Positions 1 to 12,701 of a stretch of DNA of 64,000 bases are shown here, in pieces (the first letter of the stretch is position 1; every line of letters starts with the position of its first letter). The position numbers and the translations under genes were made by a program. Below the pieces are notes generated by a model that saw only the letters and a program-made list of their open reading frames with translations, had not been told where the DNA came from and ran no database searches. This DNA is from Aselliscus stoliczkanus. Lineage: Eukaryota; Chordata; Mammalia; Chiroptera; Hipposideridae. The stretch is from the NCBI GenBank assembly GCA_033961575.1, contig CM066733.1, positions 63,672,921 to 63,736,920 on the forward strand, read 5' to 3'.

Positions 1-1299
1 GGTCCTCATGTGCTCCTTGAAGGCACCATCCCATGAGCGATCACCCTGATTTCATTTATGACTCCTGAATCTCTAGCTTCTAGCCTCACCATTTTCAATT
101 TCCCCATCTCATTTAGCCCCCCCCAGATAGTGCCACAAAACCCTTTTGATCTTTAAATAACGTATCTCTGCAAAAACTATCCCTTCTTTACCTTAATATA
201 GGGAACTGTAGTGACAGGTCAGGATTACTAACTCTTCCTCTAGCCATCAATCTCGTTCCCCTTTAAGTTCTCTTTACACAAGTACTGCAGCTCAGTCTTC
301 CTAAAGCTCAGCCTTGATCTGGTTAACACGAGGCCTTCACCTTGTGGAACTCTCAGTGGTACCCTAGGTGCTACCCAGTCAATCACAGGCTTCTCAGGTG
401 GCTTCACTTAGCCCACAATCGCTTGCCCCATCTTATCTTTGCATCTCCAATCACCTTCCTATACACATTCTAGTCTAGTATTTTTCAAATGTATTAGAGT
501 CAGTGCCCCTCCTTATCACAAATAATAATATCCCTTTTCTATTTTGAAACAGAATCATAGATGTTTTAAGGTCTAGCCATGTAATTTCCAAAAGATCAAT
601 ATAATACCATGAGGACAGCATAAAGGAACTTAATTTAAAACAACATTATATGGGTATATTTTAGTCTCTAAATACTTGGAGGAGAATGTGCTAGAAAATG
701 TAATGAACGAGCCAATTGCTCGGAGATATGTGAATCTGACAGCTACAAATTGAGATTAATGCAGGTGTGTTTTTGGTGGCTCAGATACCAAAAGTGACGT
801 TCCTGTAGGTGAAAATTTCCTGAAATGTTGAATAACTCTTGGTAAAAATTTCCTAACCAAACAAAATATACTCTTCTTTTGATTTCTAGGTAATTGTCTT
901 CCTAGAAAATCCAATGTGTTAAAGGTGGGGCAAAAATACTTTATGTTTATATTTAAGCAGAGTTGAGGTTCTACGCTCAGGTTGTTATAACCAGATTTTT
1001 TTTCACCTACTTGAATGCCTGATGGGTTTTCCAAAAGTTGTGAGGGATGTGGAAAAGTTTGTCATGTGGGACTGTTCCATGGATCACAGGATAACTACCA
1101 CCTTGGGTGTCTGCCCATCAAATTACAGTAGCACACCTCCAACCACGTGACAATCAAAAGCACCTATGCACGTTTCTGAAACCCTCCCAGTGGTTGGTGC
1201 TATCTGTATTGAGGACCATTATTCTAGGCAAACTGTTCCCACTATTCCCTGAACATGCCTTGCCCTTCCCTAGTTGCATATCGCTTTTCATGCGCTAAT

Positions 1300-1620
1300 T
1301 GTGCTTTGAATATGCTTCTTCTGTGGCCATCTCTTGAAACCCTACCCATCTCTAGCTCAAATGTACTCTGTTAAGCTTTCTTTCAGGAAGGATGTCTGCA
1401 GATCTAAACTCTGGCTGCAACACTTTACAATTCTTAAAACACATTGCTTCATTGTTAGGTATTTATGTATAGATATTACCTTACCTGTCAGCTTGTAAGA
1501 TCCTTGATGATATAGATTATGTATTATGGGAGGTTATATCCCCCGCTGTTTTCTAGCAAACTGCCTTGCACGTGGCACATGCCTAAGGACTGTTCATTGG
1601 GTAAACAAATGCATAGTTTT
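1300..1620 (+). repeat. L2 LINE 3' fragment
   Basis: The typical L2 3'-end layout can be followed: a clause like 'caaatgtact...' with a 'caggaaggat' segment, a region with 'gcttgtaagatccttgatga', then 'gcacgtggcacatgcctaag' and 'tgttcattgggtaaac'. It is strongly decayed. The stretch at 300-480 may be more of the same element. Confidence 0.5.
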
Positions 1621-4049
1621 AAAAGAATATTACAGAGAAAAGCAAAAGGAAAGATCAGTTCTGATTTTAGCATCTAAATCTTACTTTGAAAGTGATAGTT
1701 ACATTTTATCTTCATGTCATAAACTTATAATACAAATTAATATCAGAAAAGCCTATGAAAAATCTATGGGTCCATTGGTTTGGTCTGTATATGTTTTTAT
1801 ATGTTTGTTGTATGTTATGTGTTTGTTGAATTACTATTAAAGATGAGACCTCATTCTCTATCCATAGAAAGAGTTTGGAGTAAAATTGAACCACCATTCA
1901 AACATTGTAGAGAAAATGTGGATAAATGTGTGGCTACCGTTCCACTTTTCACTCAATTCTGAAATGTACAGATAAAAATCAACTTTTGAAATCAATCAGG
2001 ATGCCCATGCAATTTCCTTGTTTTCCCCTTTTATTCAAAAACCTCAAAACCACGGTGGGTAATTCCCTCAAGATCTACTTCTAACACGTACAGTCTAAAG
2101 AGTAAACAAGATTTCCAAAAGCTGAATGCTTTCAATTTTTACTTCTTATGCTCCATTATTGAGCATCTCTCTCCAGTGACACGAGCTAGGAAAGCCCAGT
2201 GCTCATTCCCACCCACCTTTCATCTCTAACTAGAGGAGCTTGAAACATTTGTGCAGTCTTTCCTACCATGGCTTCATTTTCTGTCATCTTAACTCCATCA
2301 CCAGTCCTCAGCCTCCTAACAATATCCGTATGAAAGAAATCAGACCTCTTCGACAATGAAAAACACATTTAAGCTACTGCATACCACCACTGCCACTGGA
2401 AAAGCAGATGCTATTTTTTTCTGTCAATCTAAATGCAGCACTTTGTGTAGTTTTGATGGTCATGTTTTCGTGTATTCAATAATTAGGCAAGCCATAGGTG
2501 CTAATCAACAAGAGTATTGTTACCGTTCAGGATGATGAGAAATGTAACAGCTTTTTGTTTACATATATTTTTTGAAGTAGGAAGTGTTTGTATTTGAACG
2601 CAGAGACCGTGTAAAGCGATCCAAGAAAATGATATGGCCAAATGACATGATTAATTTTCATTACTTTCTTTCCATCTCTTGCCTCAGATACGTTTGAGCC
2701 TTGCCCAGACCCTAATTTGATATAAAAAAAAAAAAAAAAAGAAGCAAAGCCCAGATTTGGACAAATCAGCTCTTCTTGTAGTTCAATATACATAATGGAG
2801 TATAAAGATGTACTTTGCCTTCAGTGATTTTTTTTATGTAGAGATGGCAAGTTTAGAAATAACCTGCCAGAGACGATTACAAGAAATATGTGGTAAACGT
2901 CACAGGAGTGATACAGGCAAGAGTACCATAGATTTCTGGGACAAGATCGTTGTGGACCCTGGTCCTCCGAAAAAGCAGCCTGGCCTCCTTCTGAGCCCAA
3001 TTGTCGTTTGATCAGTTGCCCTTCCTTCTTTGGTTCCCAAAATACTTCTCTTGGTTGCTGTGAGTTTCTCTTGGTGCTCAGAGACTGTCCCTTCTGTAGC
3101 ACCCAGTAGAGCATTTAAATATCTCACTTTCTTTTGCTCCCGTTTCATTAAAACGTCTGCTGTTTCCAGTTGCAACTCACCACTTTGAAGACATGCCACA
3201 AACTCTGTCGTTCTTACATTTGTTAGCTCAAGGCTCTGGCAGGTACTGGGGCTTTTGGGGAAGGCAAAAAGTTTCCACAGACATTAAATGGAGTCATTTT
3301 TACTCTTTTCACCACTCTGGCCTGGGGAAGTTTTTGTGGGCTTTATGAATTCAAGTCCCCAAAATTGAGATTTAACAAAAACTTCCACAATTATGGTATT
3401 GAGGTAATTAAAATGGTAGAGCGCTTCAATGTGTCCAGTTAAAGCTATAGATAATGGAAACCCAAGGCAGGACCCTTGTCAATAAGCAGGGACCCTGAGG
3501 GATTAGGAGTGGGGTGGGAGATTACCATGGCTTTCTCTTCATTTTAGCAAAAATGCCTCCACTTTTTAAGTTGGTAGAGTGATTCTCTCTCATTGGCTTC
3601 ACCAGACTTGGTTATATCAAAAAAGCAGGTCCAGACCAAAGGAATTTCTGACTGTAAGGAGTAGGTATGGCTTTCAGACAGAATGCTGGTGTTTGGGTGA
3701 TGTTTATGGCCATAAATCAGAGAATCGTTCTATTTTTTTAATTGCTAAAGCGCAAGATCTGTATTTTGTGCATGTTTTCTTTTTGTTTCTTCTGCAAAAC
3801 TCAGGCTGTACCTATAGCCTTCACCCCAGGCACAGGTATTCTCTATTAATGGTCAATTTCCCGGGCATACCTTTCTTTTCTCTATTTGAATTCTGACTTT
3901 CTACTTTGAAGAGCACACGGTAGAGGCTAGTTTTCTGTATTTAATAGAACTCTGTTCTTCTATTGTTTTTAGCCAGCATACTATCGAAGTAAAATTTGGG
4001 TACTGCTAGTGTATTAAGAAAATCAATCTGATAAATGACGGTAACAGAA

Positions 4050-4156
4050 TTTTTTTTTTTTTGAGGGCGGTGTCACTGGCTCTCAGATGCGGGACCTGAA
4101 CCGGGACTGCTGGCTTCCCAAGCTAGCACTTAACCACCGCGTCACTCGGCCGGCCC
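4050..4156 (-). repeat. Short tRNA-derived SINE, head-only type
   Basis: On the - strand it begins GGGCCGGCCGAGTGACGCGG, carries tRNA-like A and B boxes, and ends with CCGCCCTC and a poly(A) run (T-run at 4050-4062). It is closely related to the copies at 7608-7712 and 59773-59886. A second SINE of a different family follows directly, so the target duplication is unclear. Confidence 0.8.
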
Positions 4157-4163
4157 AATAATT

Positions 4164-4320
4164 ATTTTTTTCTTTTTTTTTTTTTTTAGCTGAGCCATCC
4201 TGCCACCTGTTGGTAGCTCAGCAGCAACTCAGCTCGGGCTGGGTATCGAACTGCTGTTGCTCAGAGCTCAGCTCGCACTCTTGAGAGAGCTCTTAACCAA
4301 CTGAGCCATTCAACCTGCCC
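4164..4320 (-). repeat. tRNA-derived SINE, second family
   Basis: The reverse complement reads GGCTCAGTTGGTTAAGAGCT (A box) followed by a B-box-like GCAGTTCGATACCCAG, then GAGCTACCAACAGGTGGCAG and an A-rich tail (T-rich on + at 4164-4187). It is the same family as 26067-26245. It sits immediately beside the head-only SINE, so one probably inserted into the A-rich tail of the other. Confidence 0.8.
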
Positions 4321-5632
4321 TCTTTTTTTTTTTAATTTAAGAAATCCAACCCAAACCTGTTTGACAACATGATTCTCTTACATGGCTAGGTTGTTTCTGT
4401 TTTTAAGAAATTTCAAGATTTTTTTTTTCAGTTTGTTTTTTATTTAAATATTCCCCTGGATTGTTAGAAACAAAAACGCCTTAGTGTTGGCTGGTGCAAA
4501 AACGAGATGTAAAAGTATTACTGGAGGTGAAAGTGAGCAGAGAGGTCTTTCTACCTACTTTGTAAGCAGACATCAGAAACCTATACAAAAGCGAGAAACA
4601 AAATTTAAGTCTGGAGCATCAGGAACAAAAAGGCACAGTTTTGATCAGCTGCGTGTCCTGTCTCTCCCCAAAAAGAACATCCTTAGGTTTTTCTCCTGTT
4701 CTGCCAAGTCCTCCCTCCCAAGCTTTCGATGTGTTCTACAGGCCACACACACAGGGGCAGGGCTGTCTGTCATAGAACCCAGATGCCCAGCTGTGGGAGA
4801 TATTCTTTCAGCAGCATCCGTCTGTTTCTTGGCAAGACTTGGAGGCAGGCTAAAGAAAACAGTCCGGGAGCAGTCTTTGGACCTGCCTTGTGGTTAGTAC
4901 TTCGCCGGCTTGTATCTGGTTCCTGCTCTGACCTTGTGGGCCTGGACACTGCTTTCCTTTCTCTCTCTCGCTCTCAGAATATTTGTGATTTGGGTTCGAT
5001 TTTGTGACATTCCTGTGGACATCTTGAGAACCTTCCCCTTCACCCCCCCCGTTTTTTTGGTTGTTTCTCTGCTGATTCAAGGAGAGGTGGGTAGGTATTG
5101 GAAGGCAGAGATCTTACGGGAGGACAAGAGGATGTTTCTGCAAGACGCCAAGGACATTGGTAAAATAAAAAATAGTTTTCGTGGGTTCATTTTCAAACTC
5201 AGGACTCTTGAATAGCCTGAAAGGGAGACCTAGTTCATGTCCTAGCCAACTGCTGTAATAGAATTCAGATTCAGGGGCCACCTGGCACACGCTGGCATAT
5301 TCTGTTCTTAAACATTCTTAGGCTTAAAGGGTGGTCTTCTTTGAGAGGACTGTTTAATAGTTGTATTCTTTGGTTTAAACCTTTATTTTTATAGCATTTG
5401 TATTGTTCGGTTTTTGCACAGAAAGGATTTTATTTTCCTCATCTCTTGATTACTTTAAGGTTAGCAGTTTAATGTTGCTAAAATTTATACAAAGGGGTGG
5501 TTCCCCGTTTCAAATACCCCCTTGCCAACCTCCTCCGTCCCAGCTCTAACCTCCCCTACCTGCCAATTGTGGGTCTGAAGTAATTTCCCAGCAGTGCTGT
5601 TGACTTTGGGAGATGCAGTATTTCTGGTTCTT

Positions 5633-5634
<2 letters not shown>

Positions 5635-5680
<46 letters not shown>
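5635..5680. repeat. (GT)n microsatellite
   Basis: About 23 uninterrupted GT units. The apparent His-Thr-rich open frame on the opposite strand is an artefact of it. Confidence 0.99.
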
Positions 5681-5682
<2 letters not shown>

Positions 5683-7595
5683 TTGCCCTACTATCTGACC
5701 CATAATTAGTTGTTACTCGGAAGTTCTGTTCATCTCTCTCCTCTTTCTCAACCCACTCAGAGAATTCGCATGTGGTAGTCAGGGTGGGGGTGCCTTATGC
5801 ATGACGACAGGTGCTAATCTTCAAGGGAATTTATCTTGCATTCCACCCATTAAGGGTACGGTTCATAAAAATGGCTTAATGTCTCTTTGAAGGTGTCAGC
5901 AGGCATGTGTGGACCACACAGCATGGGTTTCACTGAAAGTAATAGAGTGAAATTGTCTGCATAATTATTTTCGTTGGATTGAGAATCAGCAGCCTTCTTT
6001 GGGTTCAGGAAATAAACCTCTGTTAAAACCATATGGCACTATTCTCAGAAGAGATGTTATTACAGGGCCACTTCCCTCTGAATTTTTGAGTCAGGAGTTC
6101 TTGAAAGGAGTCACATATGTCTGAGAATGAATGTCAGATTTTCTTTTTCCAATGCAGTCGTGACAGATGTTCTCTTGTCTTTTTCACAAATGCCACCGTG
6201 GTCAACAGGTAGAAGATTGGCAGTGCCACAGCCATGTCAGGTATATGTGTTTTGAATTATCATATGGACCTAGGGATTTTGTTCTTAAAAAAAAAAAAAT
6301 TCCCCTTAACAAGCATGTGATTTAGCAACACCGAAAACACATTTTAAGGTCACCTTAATCACTCTGTCTGCCAAGCCCTTAATGCAGATATAGTGGGCTT
6401 GGCTATTTTTTTCTCTCGCCCAGCATCAATGGCTATAAAATTTTCCCCTGAACCACTTGTCACAGTATTCGTGTGCCTCAGAGACAGCTATATAAGAGGG
6501 AAAGGTAAGACTGAAAGGTATGGCCTTCTTGTTTCGTCTTTTCTGTTGAAGGCATGAATATAAGCAAAGTCGATGTTTGTTCATCACTGTTAATAAACCT
6601 GGAAAATTATCAGAATCTGCAGAGCTTAGTCTGGCTTTTGGTAATGCTAGGAAGTGAAAATGTCTCTTTGAGTGTCAGACTCCCAATGAATAGTTAACAG
6701 ATATGAAGTCCAGCTTTTCATTTCATACTCTAAAGGAAGAAGGTAAGATGCCTGTGACTGAATAGTTAGAAGGCTTTTCTAATGCCTTAGGTATTTTCAT
6801 AGTGGGAACTGTTTTTTTACCAGGTAGAAAGGTTGCTAACATTGAGATCCCTTCAGTCACTGACCCTCATTTTTTCAACAGACACTTACTGGCTATTTAT
6901 CATATGTACTTTAAAAAGGACTATAAGAAGTCAGAGATGATGTTGTCCTACATGTGGCCCGGGAAGAAGCTCAGTCTATTAAGGAGATAAAGCATGTGAC
7001 TATTAAGGACTGTGACTGTGTGATAGAAGTGATAGAAAATGGGAAAGGGCATAAAAAAGTGGCAGGTGAAGTGACATGGAAGTGGCAAAGCAGTTTTACT
7101 TCTGTTTGGGGGGGGTGGGGAGGATTTATTTGAAGTGAAGGCATTTGAGATCAAATCCTGTATATCAATAATTCAACTTATTGGCAGAAATTCTTGAATA
7201 TTAAATTCTAGGTAGATAGATGGAGACTTTCAGAAAACTAACACGGGATCTCTTTTATTTTGACGTGCAAAGCCCCCCAAACCCTCCATCTTGACCCTGG
7301 CTCCCTTTGCAGAGCTACTGACGGAAGTTATAATACGGCCCCGTGTGATTTGGCTGAGGGGGTTTGGCCTCTGCTGTTTCCTCCTCTCTCCTCTATTAAT
7401 CTGGGGCCTACGCAGCTTTTAGGGCTAAGTTCAAATGCTTCCTCCTCTAACACTCTTAACAAATCTGTCATTGTTGAGTCCTGTATTTCTTGATATCCTC
7501 TACTAATGCTGTGCCAGTTTCAATGTGATCATGTTTTGCTCCTCATAGATGCTCAGTTGAATGTAACGCAGTTGAACAAAGTAGATCAGGTGATT

Positions 7596-7607
7596 GAATT
7601 AACTTTT
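7596..7607. repeat. Left target-site duplication of the 7.6-kb SINE
   Basis: gaattaactttt, exactly repeated at 7713-7724 on the other side of the SINE. Confidence 0.9.
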
Positions 7608-7712
7608 TTTTTTTTTTTGAGGGCAGTGTCACTGGCCCTCATATGAGGGACCCAAACCAGGGCCGCTGGCTTCCCAAGCCAGCGCTTAACCCCCGTGCCA
7701 CTTGGCCGGCCC
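7608..7712 (-). repeat. Short tRNA-derived SINE, head-only type, with exact 12-bp duplication
   Basis: On the - strand it begins GGGCCGGCCAAGTGGCACGG and continues to a B-box-like GGTTTGGGTCCC, GGGCCAGTGACACTGCCCTC and poly(A). It is flanked by identical gaattaactttt copies (7596-7607 and 7713-7724), the signature of L1-mediated retroposition. The unbroken duplication points to a fairly young insertion. Confidence 0.9.
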
Positions 7713-9589
7713 GAATTAACTTTTAAGATGCACATTGAAGTTTGTTTTTGATTGGTATTGAGGAATAAAAATTTATACCCTGAACTGGTACATAAAATTG
7801 TAGACTGGCCTAGGACCTCATTTTGAATGAATAGAAAATAAGCTCATTACAAAATCAGTAGAGGCGGTGATCATGTCGTGGTTTCAAGGAAAACTCGAAG
7901 TTGTTCTCAAATTCGGCAGCCCCTGGCGTTCAGCTTTCACACAGGGAAAAGGAAAAGGCCTAAGAATCTTTAGGCCAACTTGGTGGCTCAGACTTTTCTT
8001 TCCAAAGTCCTTTTATATGTGTTGATTAGTCAAACTGTAGCTCTAACTCATGCTATTTGCATTGGGTACCTGTCATATCTCCATCGGCAGCAGATTGACT
8101 CTTTTCTTCCACACCTGTATATATTCTTCAGGGTTTGTTACTTTCTGACAGACAATGGGAGTAAGAATACAGAAAGAGGGAGGGCGGAAAGAGGGATCAA
8201 GTTTATTTTATTTTGTTTTCATAATTTTCTTGAGCTTATCGGAGTGCGAACGGCAGGCTAAGAAGTGGTCAGATAGACTGTTCCATGGGATTCAGAAAGG
8301 AACCTGGGAAAGATGGTTGATTTTAGACATTTTTAACTGTCGTTTCATTTTACCTGTTGTTCTCCCTCCTCTTTGATACTGACTGATCTTGGCCTTCCCA
8401 GTGTAATATTCAGACCAGGAAAAAAGTTTTGCTTCTTCTCTGACCTGTGCAAGTGACAGGCACAGAGCCACAGTCTGATGTGTGACTTGGCCTAAGAAGG
8501 GCCAACTGCCATGCAGTCAGGAGGGCTTTTAGGCCAGGCACTTTTCTTATTCCTTTGAAATAACGTGACCGAGATTGAGTTCCTAAGACACTGCGCATGC
8601 TTATAATCACCATTAAAGGTATTCTTATTCAGAAGATGCCCAACAAGCAGCTAGAAATATGAGTCTGAATTTCAGGAGAGATTGGAGATATGTTTTTGAT
8701 ACTCACAGGAACTTGAAGCCATGGGTGTCCATGAGGTTGCCAGGGGCAGGGAGTGGGGTGGGGTGGGAGGTAGGGGGAGATAGGTACAGAATGAGTGGAG
8801 GAGAGTTATCCGTGTTACCATTGTGGCCAAACTAGCTTTGTGCCCTTGGCCCCAGGAGGGGTTGCTCCCTGCCCTCTTGTCAACCTCCTCCAGGCCCTTA
8901 AAGCTGAACAGGAGCATCAGAGCTGCTTCAGTGGCTGCTCATGGTTTGTGTCCCCAAGTGCTGCGTCCTCCCTGGTCCCCATGACACCACTGGCTCCCCC
9001 TTTTCCTCCTTCCCACATCTCTTAATTGGCTCCTTTTTCTCGCCTCTTCCTGAAATGTTTGTGCTTTTTCGGTTCCTTGTTAGACACTTTCCTCCACTCA
9101 TTCTATACCCGTCCCCTGAGTGACCATGTCGCTTACCCCGATGTCTTCAAGTTCCCCTGACTAGAGGACACATCTCTAGCTTCTTTTGAAATTCACTCAT
9201 TTTTCTAGTTTGCTTCCTGGGCATTTCCACTGGAATATGTCCCATGGGCCCTTCAAACTGATGTTCCACACCACCTTCGGGATGTCCCACCTCCACTTCA
9301 ACCAAGCTTCTCTCCCCAAATATGAACACTCTCCAGTTTTACCAGTTTTGAGTGCCCCACAGCTCACCTTTGACTCAGACAGAAACCTGAGTGAGACGCA
9401 TCCTCTCTGCCTTACTTCTTCCATCTAGTGATACAATGATACTGTTGTCAGAACCTCTGTTCTGTGTCTCAGGTGCCTTCCCTCCTACCCACTGGTGCTG
9501 CTTTGGCTTACTTCACACTGTTAGTGTGAAGTTTATCTGCTGGCCTATCATGTAAAAATAATTTGCTAACTGGTTTCATGCCTCCAACG

Positions 9590-10060
9590 GAACTTCTGTC
9601 TGGATCGCTTAAAATACCTTAGTGGCCCCATTATTTACAGAATGAAGTTCAGACTTTATGGGATGATGGATACAGCCCTACAGCATCTGACCTGCCTGAC
9701 TGCCTCCCTCCCACACCCCTGGGGCAGAGCCAAACGTCTTCACTCTCTACACTTTTTAAATACCTGTGTCTTTGCCCCAGCTGTTGCTTCTGCTTGGCAT
9801 GTCTTTTCCTTCTGAATGCGCTTGACTGAATTCTACTCATCTTTAAGTTTGCTCAAATGCCGTCTCCTCTGTGAGTCCTTCCGGACAGCTCTTGGAAGTT
9901 AAGCATTTATCTTGGGTCTCCCTTTGCCTTTTCAGACTTTGATTATGCTGTTTGCCACATTACTGGAACTATCTGTTTATATCATGCCTCCCCAAGTGTA
10001 CTCCGAGCTTCCTAGTTTAACAAAGGTCATCGTTCATAAGTGCTTGGGAAATTTGAATGG
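9590..10060 (+). repeat. L2 LINE 3' region
   Basis: The L2 order can be followed: agtggccccattatttacag, aatgaagttcagactttatg, ctacagcatctgacctgcct, a 'cttctgcttggcatgtcttt' segment, gctcaaatgccgtctcctct and a gtgcttgggaaatttgaatg end. It is an ancient, decayed mammalian relic. Confidence 0.75.
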
Positions 10061-10074
10061 CTACAAGGATATTA

Positions 10075-10275
10075 TATTTGCATAGTGGCTTTACTTGTGT
10101 AGGACATTTTCACCTTTATTACAATTCATCCTGATGACATCCCTATGATGCATATTCTTTGATCCTCATTTGACAGATGAGGAAGCTGAGTCATAAGAGA
10201 AAGTTGGATCAGAGAGCTGGTAGACCGTTTGCCTCCAGCTCCACAACCAGGTTAGTGGCAAAGCTAGGAACAGGT
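10075..10275 (+). repeat. MIR SINE
   Basis: It carries the MIR core, with tttgacagatgaggaagctg followed by the 'agagagctggtagac...gtggcaaagctagga' part. Confidence 0.85.
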
Positions 10276-10365
10276 TCCAGTTTATTTGCTCCTTGTATAG
10301 TCAGTCCCAGATTCAGATAGGGGATTCTGCTGTTTAGTCAGGTACTGGCTTGATCTAGTAAGTTC

Positions 10366-10368
<3 letters not shown>

Positions 10369-10406
<38 letters not shown>
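10369..10406. repeat. (GT)n microsatellite
   Basis: About 19 GT units between two MIR-derived stretches. Confidence 0.98.
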
Positions 10407-10408
<2 letters not shown>

Positions 10409-10429
10409 CCCACAGTGACAGGTGAGGCC

Positions 10430-10560
10430 TCCATCATCTTTGATTCGTAGAATTGGAAGTTAGGTAGTTTATTTTACAGACGAGAAAACCCTGGACCTGA
10501 GAAGTTCACGATTCAGGAACACAGGCCACATCTCCCGACTTCTAGTCACTCGTTATCTTG
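10430..10560 (+). repeat. MIR-like fragment
   Basis: The stretch 'attttacagacgagaaaacc' followed by 'gaagttcacgattcaggaac' follows the MIR 3' half, poorly preserved. Confidence 0.5.
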
Positions 10561-11999
10561 CATACTACATGTTAGGCAATCATCAGTTATATTGGACAGA
10601 GTTTTACTCTTGAATCCAACAGGGTTGTTAGTAGGATTTGTTGAGCCATTAGGCCAGGTAACTCTTGAGAAGAAATTACCCCTTGTAGCCGAAAAAATAT
10701 CATTTCTGTGAACATTCTCAATGAAGGTCCATGGACGAGGTAGGACCCAGAAGAGAAAGAATCAAATGGTGATGTTCTTTCATGGGTGGCCCCACTTTTC
10801 CATTTGTATCACTTCTTTTCCAGTAAGCTTTGTAGATTCTTGAGCATGTGCCATTTTGAAATAAAACAAAAACATCTAATTAGGCCGATGGGTAAGAATT
10901 CAATATTGCTGGGAAAGGTGTGTTCCATAGTAAGAAGGGTTGTGGTGTCCTGGTGTCTAATTCTAATAGAGTATAGAGCATGTTGGGCCTCGAGAGGACA
11001 GCACCCCAAATTACCTGAAAAGAGACGTGGAACTCATATTAGTAGCATCACTATTCCTTTGACTGGACTCTCCCTCTCTGTACAAATATATGCATGCATA
11101 TAACAGAGATAACATAAATTTAAACCACATATGTGTATATGTTGAACAGCCAGTACTTTACACATTTCACATGGACACAAGAAAAAATGTCACTGCTTGT
11201 CATTACCGATTAAATAATTCAGCATGATGCCAGCAGACAAAAATGCTTAAAACTTTATACTTGCTTTTCAAAAACAAAGAGTTTTAAATTCAATCACCTG
11301 AAGGGTTGTTTTGGGATATAGTTTTAAAAGGCATTGAGCTGGTGTCTCAATAGTGTTCTTTAATTGAGGTGCACTGAAAAACCAGCACCAACCCACTTGC
11401 TTCAATTTGAAAAGAATGCGCTTCTCTAACCCGCTGTGCCTTGAAAAAAAGGGTGAAACTTGCTATCTCCTAACTCCATTTAACACTACTTCAGATTCCC
11501 TTTTATATAACAATAACTTGATCCTACTCAAAATACTTGGCACCTTTAGTGACAGAGTGGAATGTACGAACACTTTAGCAGGCCTGAATGTGAGTAAACT
11601 CCAGTAGTTTTGGCATGACGAGGCGGAGTTTTCAGTTCCTTCTTCAGAGTTCACAGAAGATAAGAATCCTGGGATTAACACAATAGACTCCCTTCATTAC
11701 ACATGGCTGAATAAGGCAATTATCTGTCTGTCAAGACTTCAGTCAATTGTGCAGCCGCGTTAGGAAGGGTGGATGGATAGGGGGATAAATCCTATTCCAT
11801 TGGAAAAGGGTGCTGACATACGAGGGAATCCTTTGATTTTGACTTGTAAACTGTTTTATTTTGGAGTTTATATCATGTTACCCTTGCAGCTTAGAGAGGA
11901 ATGAGCTTCTTTTACCATATATTGTTGATGGCATTTTTTCAGTTCCTTACCCATCTGAATTTTATTAGGAGGGTTATTTCAAAGACATCTCCTGTTTAG

Positions 12000-12350
12000 T
12001 CATGTTTAAACAATCTGTTTAAGACCTGTTGTGTAGATATAAACACAATAGCCCTTTAATGTCGTAAAACAGACTTCTGACAGACACAGCACATAACAGA
12101 CATCCATCCATTATTGTTTAAGCTGCTGTTCTGTCCATGCCTGACCTGAGAGGGTAACCACAGAGCTCAGCTGACAGCGCTCGCTGGGTAGGAGACGCTG
12201 ACATGCGCCGTGTTACTGTCTCGCAAGCAGAGAATTGCAGAGCAGCAGACAATTGGAGAGGCCTTAGACTAGATTAAAACTAAGTACCTTAAATCTGTTT
12301 TAATGGCTGTGTTTACATCTCCTTCTTCTTTATTCCTTTAAAAAAGTAAT
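12000..12350. promoter_or_regulatory. Repeat-free block, candidate enhancer
   Basis: This block lacks recognisable repeats inside a repeat-rich intron. It holds a RUNX-type site AACCACA (12156-12162), a forkhead-like gtttaaacaa (12004-12013), an attgtttaag SOX/FOX-like site and several homeodomain-like ttaat/attaa motifs in about 350 bp. Such motifs are common by chance, and conservation cannot be tested here. A RUNX site inside RUNX2 would fit the autoregulation reported for the gene, but that is inference. Confidence 0.25.
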
Positions 12351-12674
12351 CAGGTTTCGCAAGCGTTAAGAAAACCACCTCCTCTTGCCAGCTGGACGAG
12401 GTCCAGTTTAAGCAAGAAATTTTCCCCCATTTTTTTTTTTTTTTCCCCTTGTCCTTTTCTTTTTTCTTCCTGTATGATCTTCACTGCCATTCAACACAGC
12501 AAGACCAGGCTGCGGGAGCTGGCTGACTTTTTCCTTGGTTATTACTTTTTAACATTTTCTCCCTGTTACAGAAACAGGAGAATTGAAAATGATGTTTTGG
12601 TGCTGTAGCAGCGAATGTCAAGAGAGGTGCTCTTTGCACTTTTTAATGACCTCTAGGTAGTGTTTTTTCTTAAG

Positions 12675-12701
12675 CGCGCACACACACACACGCACACACG
12701 C
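12675..12701. repeat. (CA)n-rich microsatellite
   Basis: gcgcgca followed by CA units interrupted by CG. Confidence 0.9.

Noticed and set aside
4484..4897. 137-codon + strand open frame, the longest in the window
   Set aside because: No start context, motif or known family; composition is like that of random GC-rich DNA; frames 2 and 3 are open in the same area.
5485..5703. Open frame with long His-Thr repeat
   Set aside because: It is the (GT)n microsatellite read on the opposite strand.
6485..6500. TATA-like ctatataagagg followed by ggtaag
   Set aside because: AT-rich introns contain many such strings; no initiator, CpG island or downstream exon was seen.
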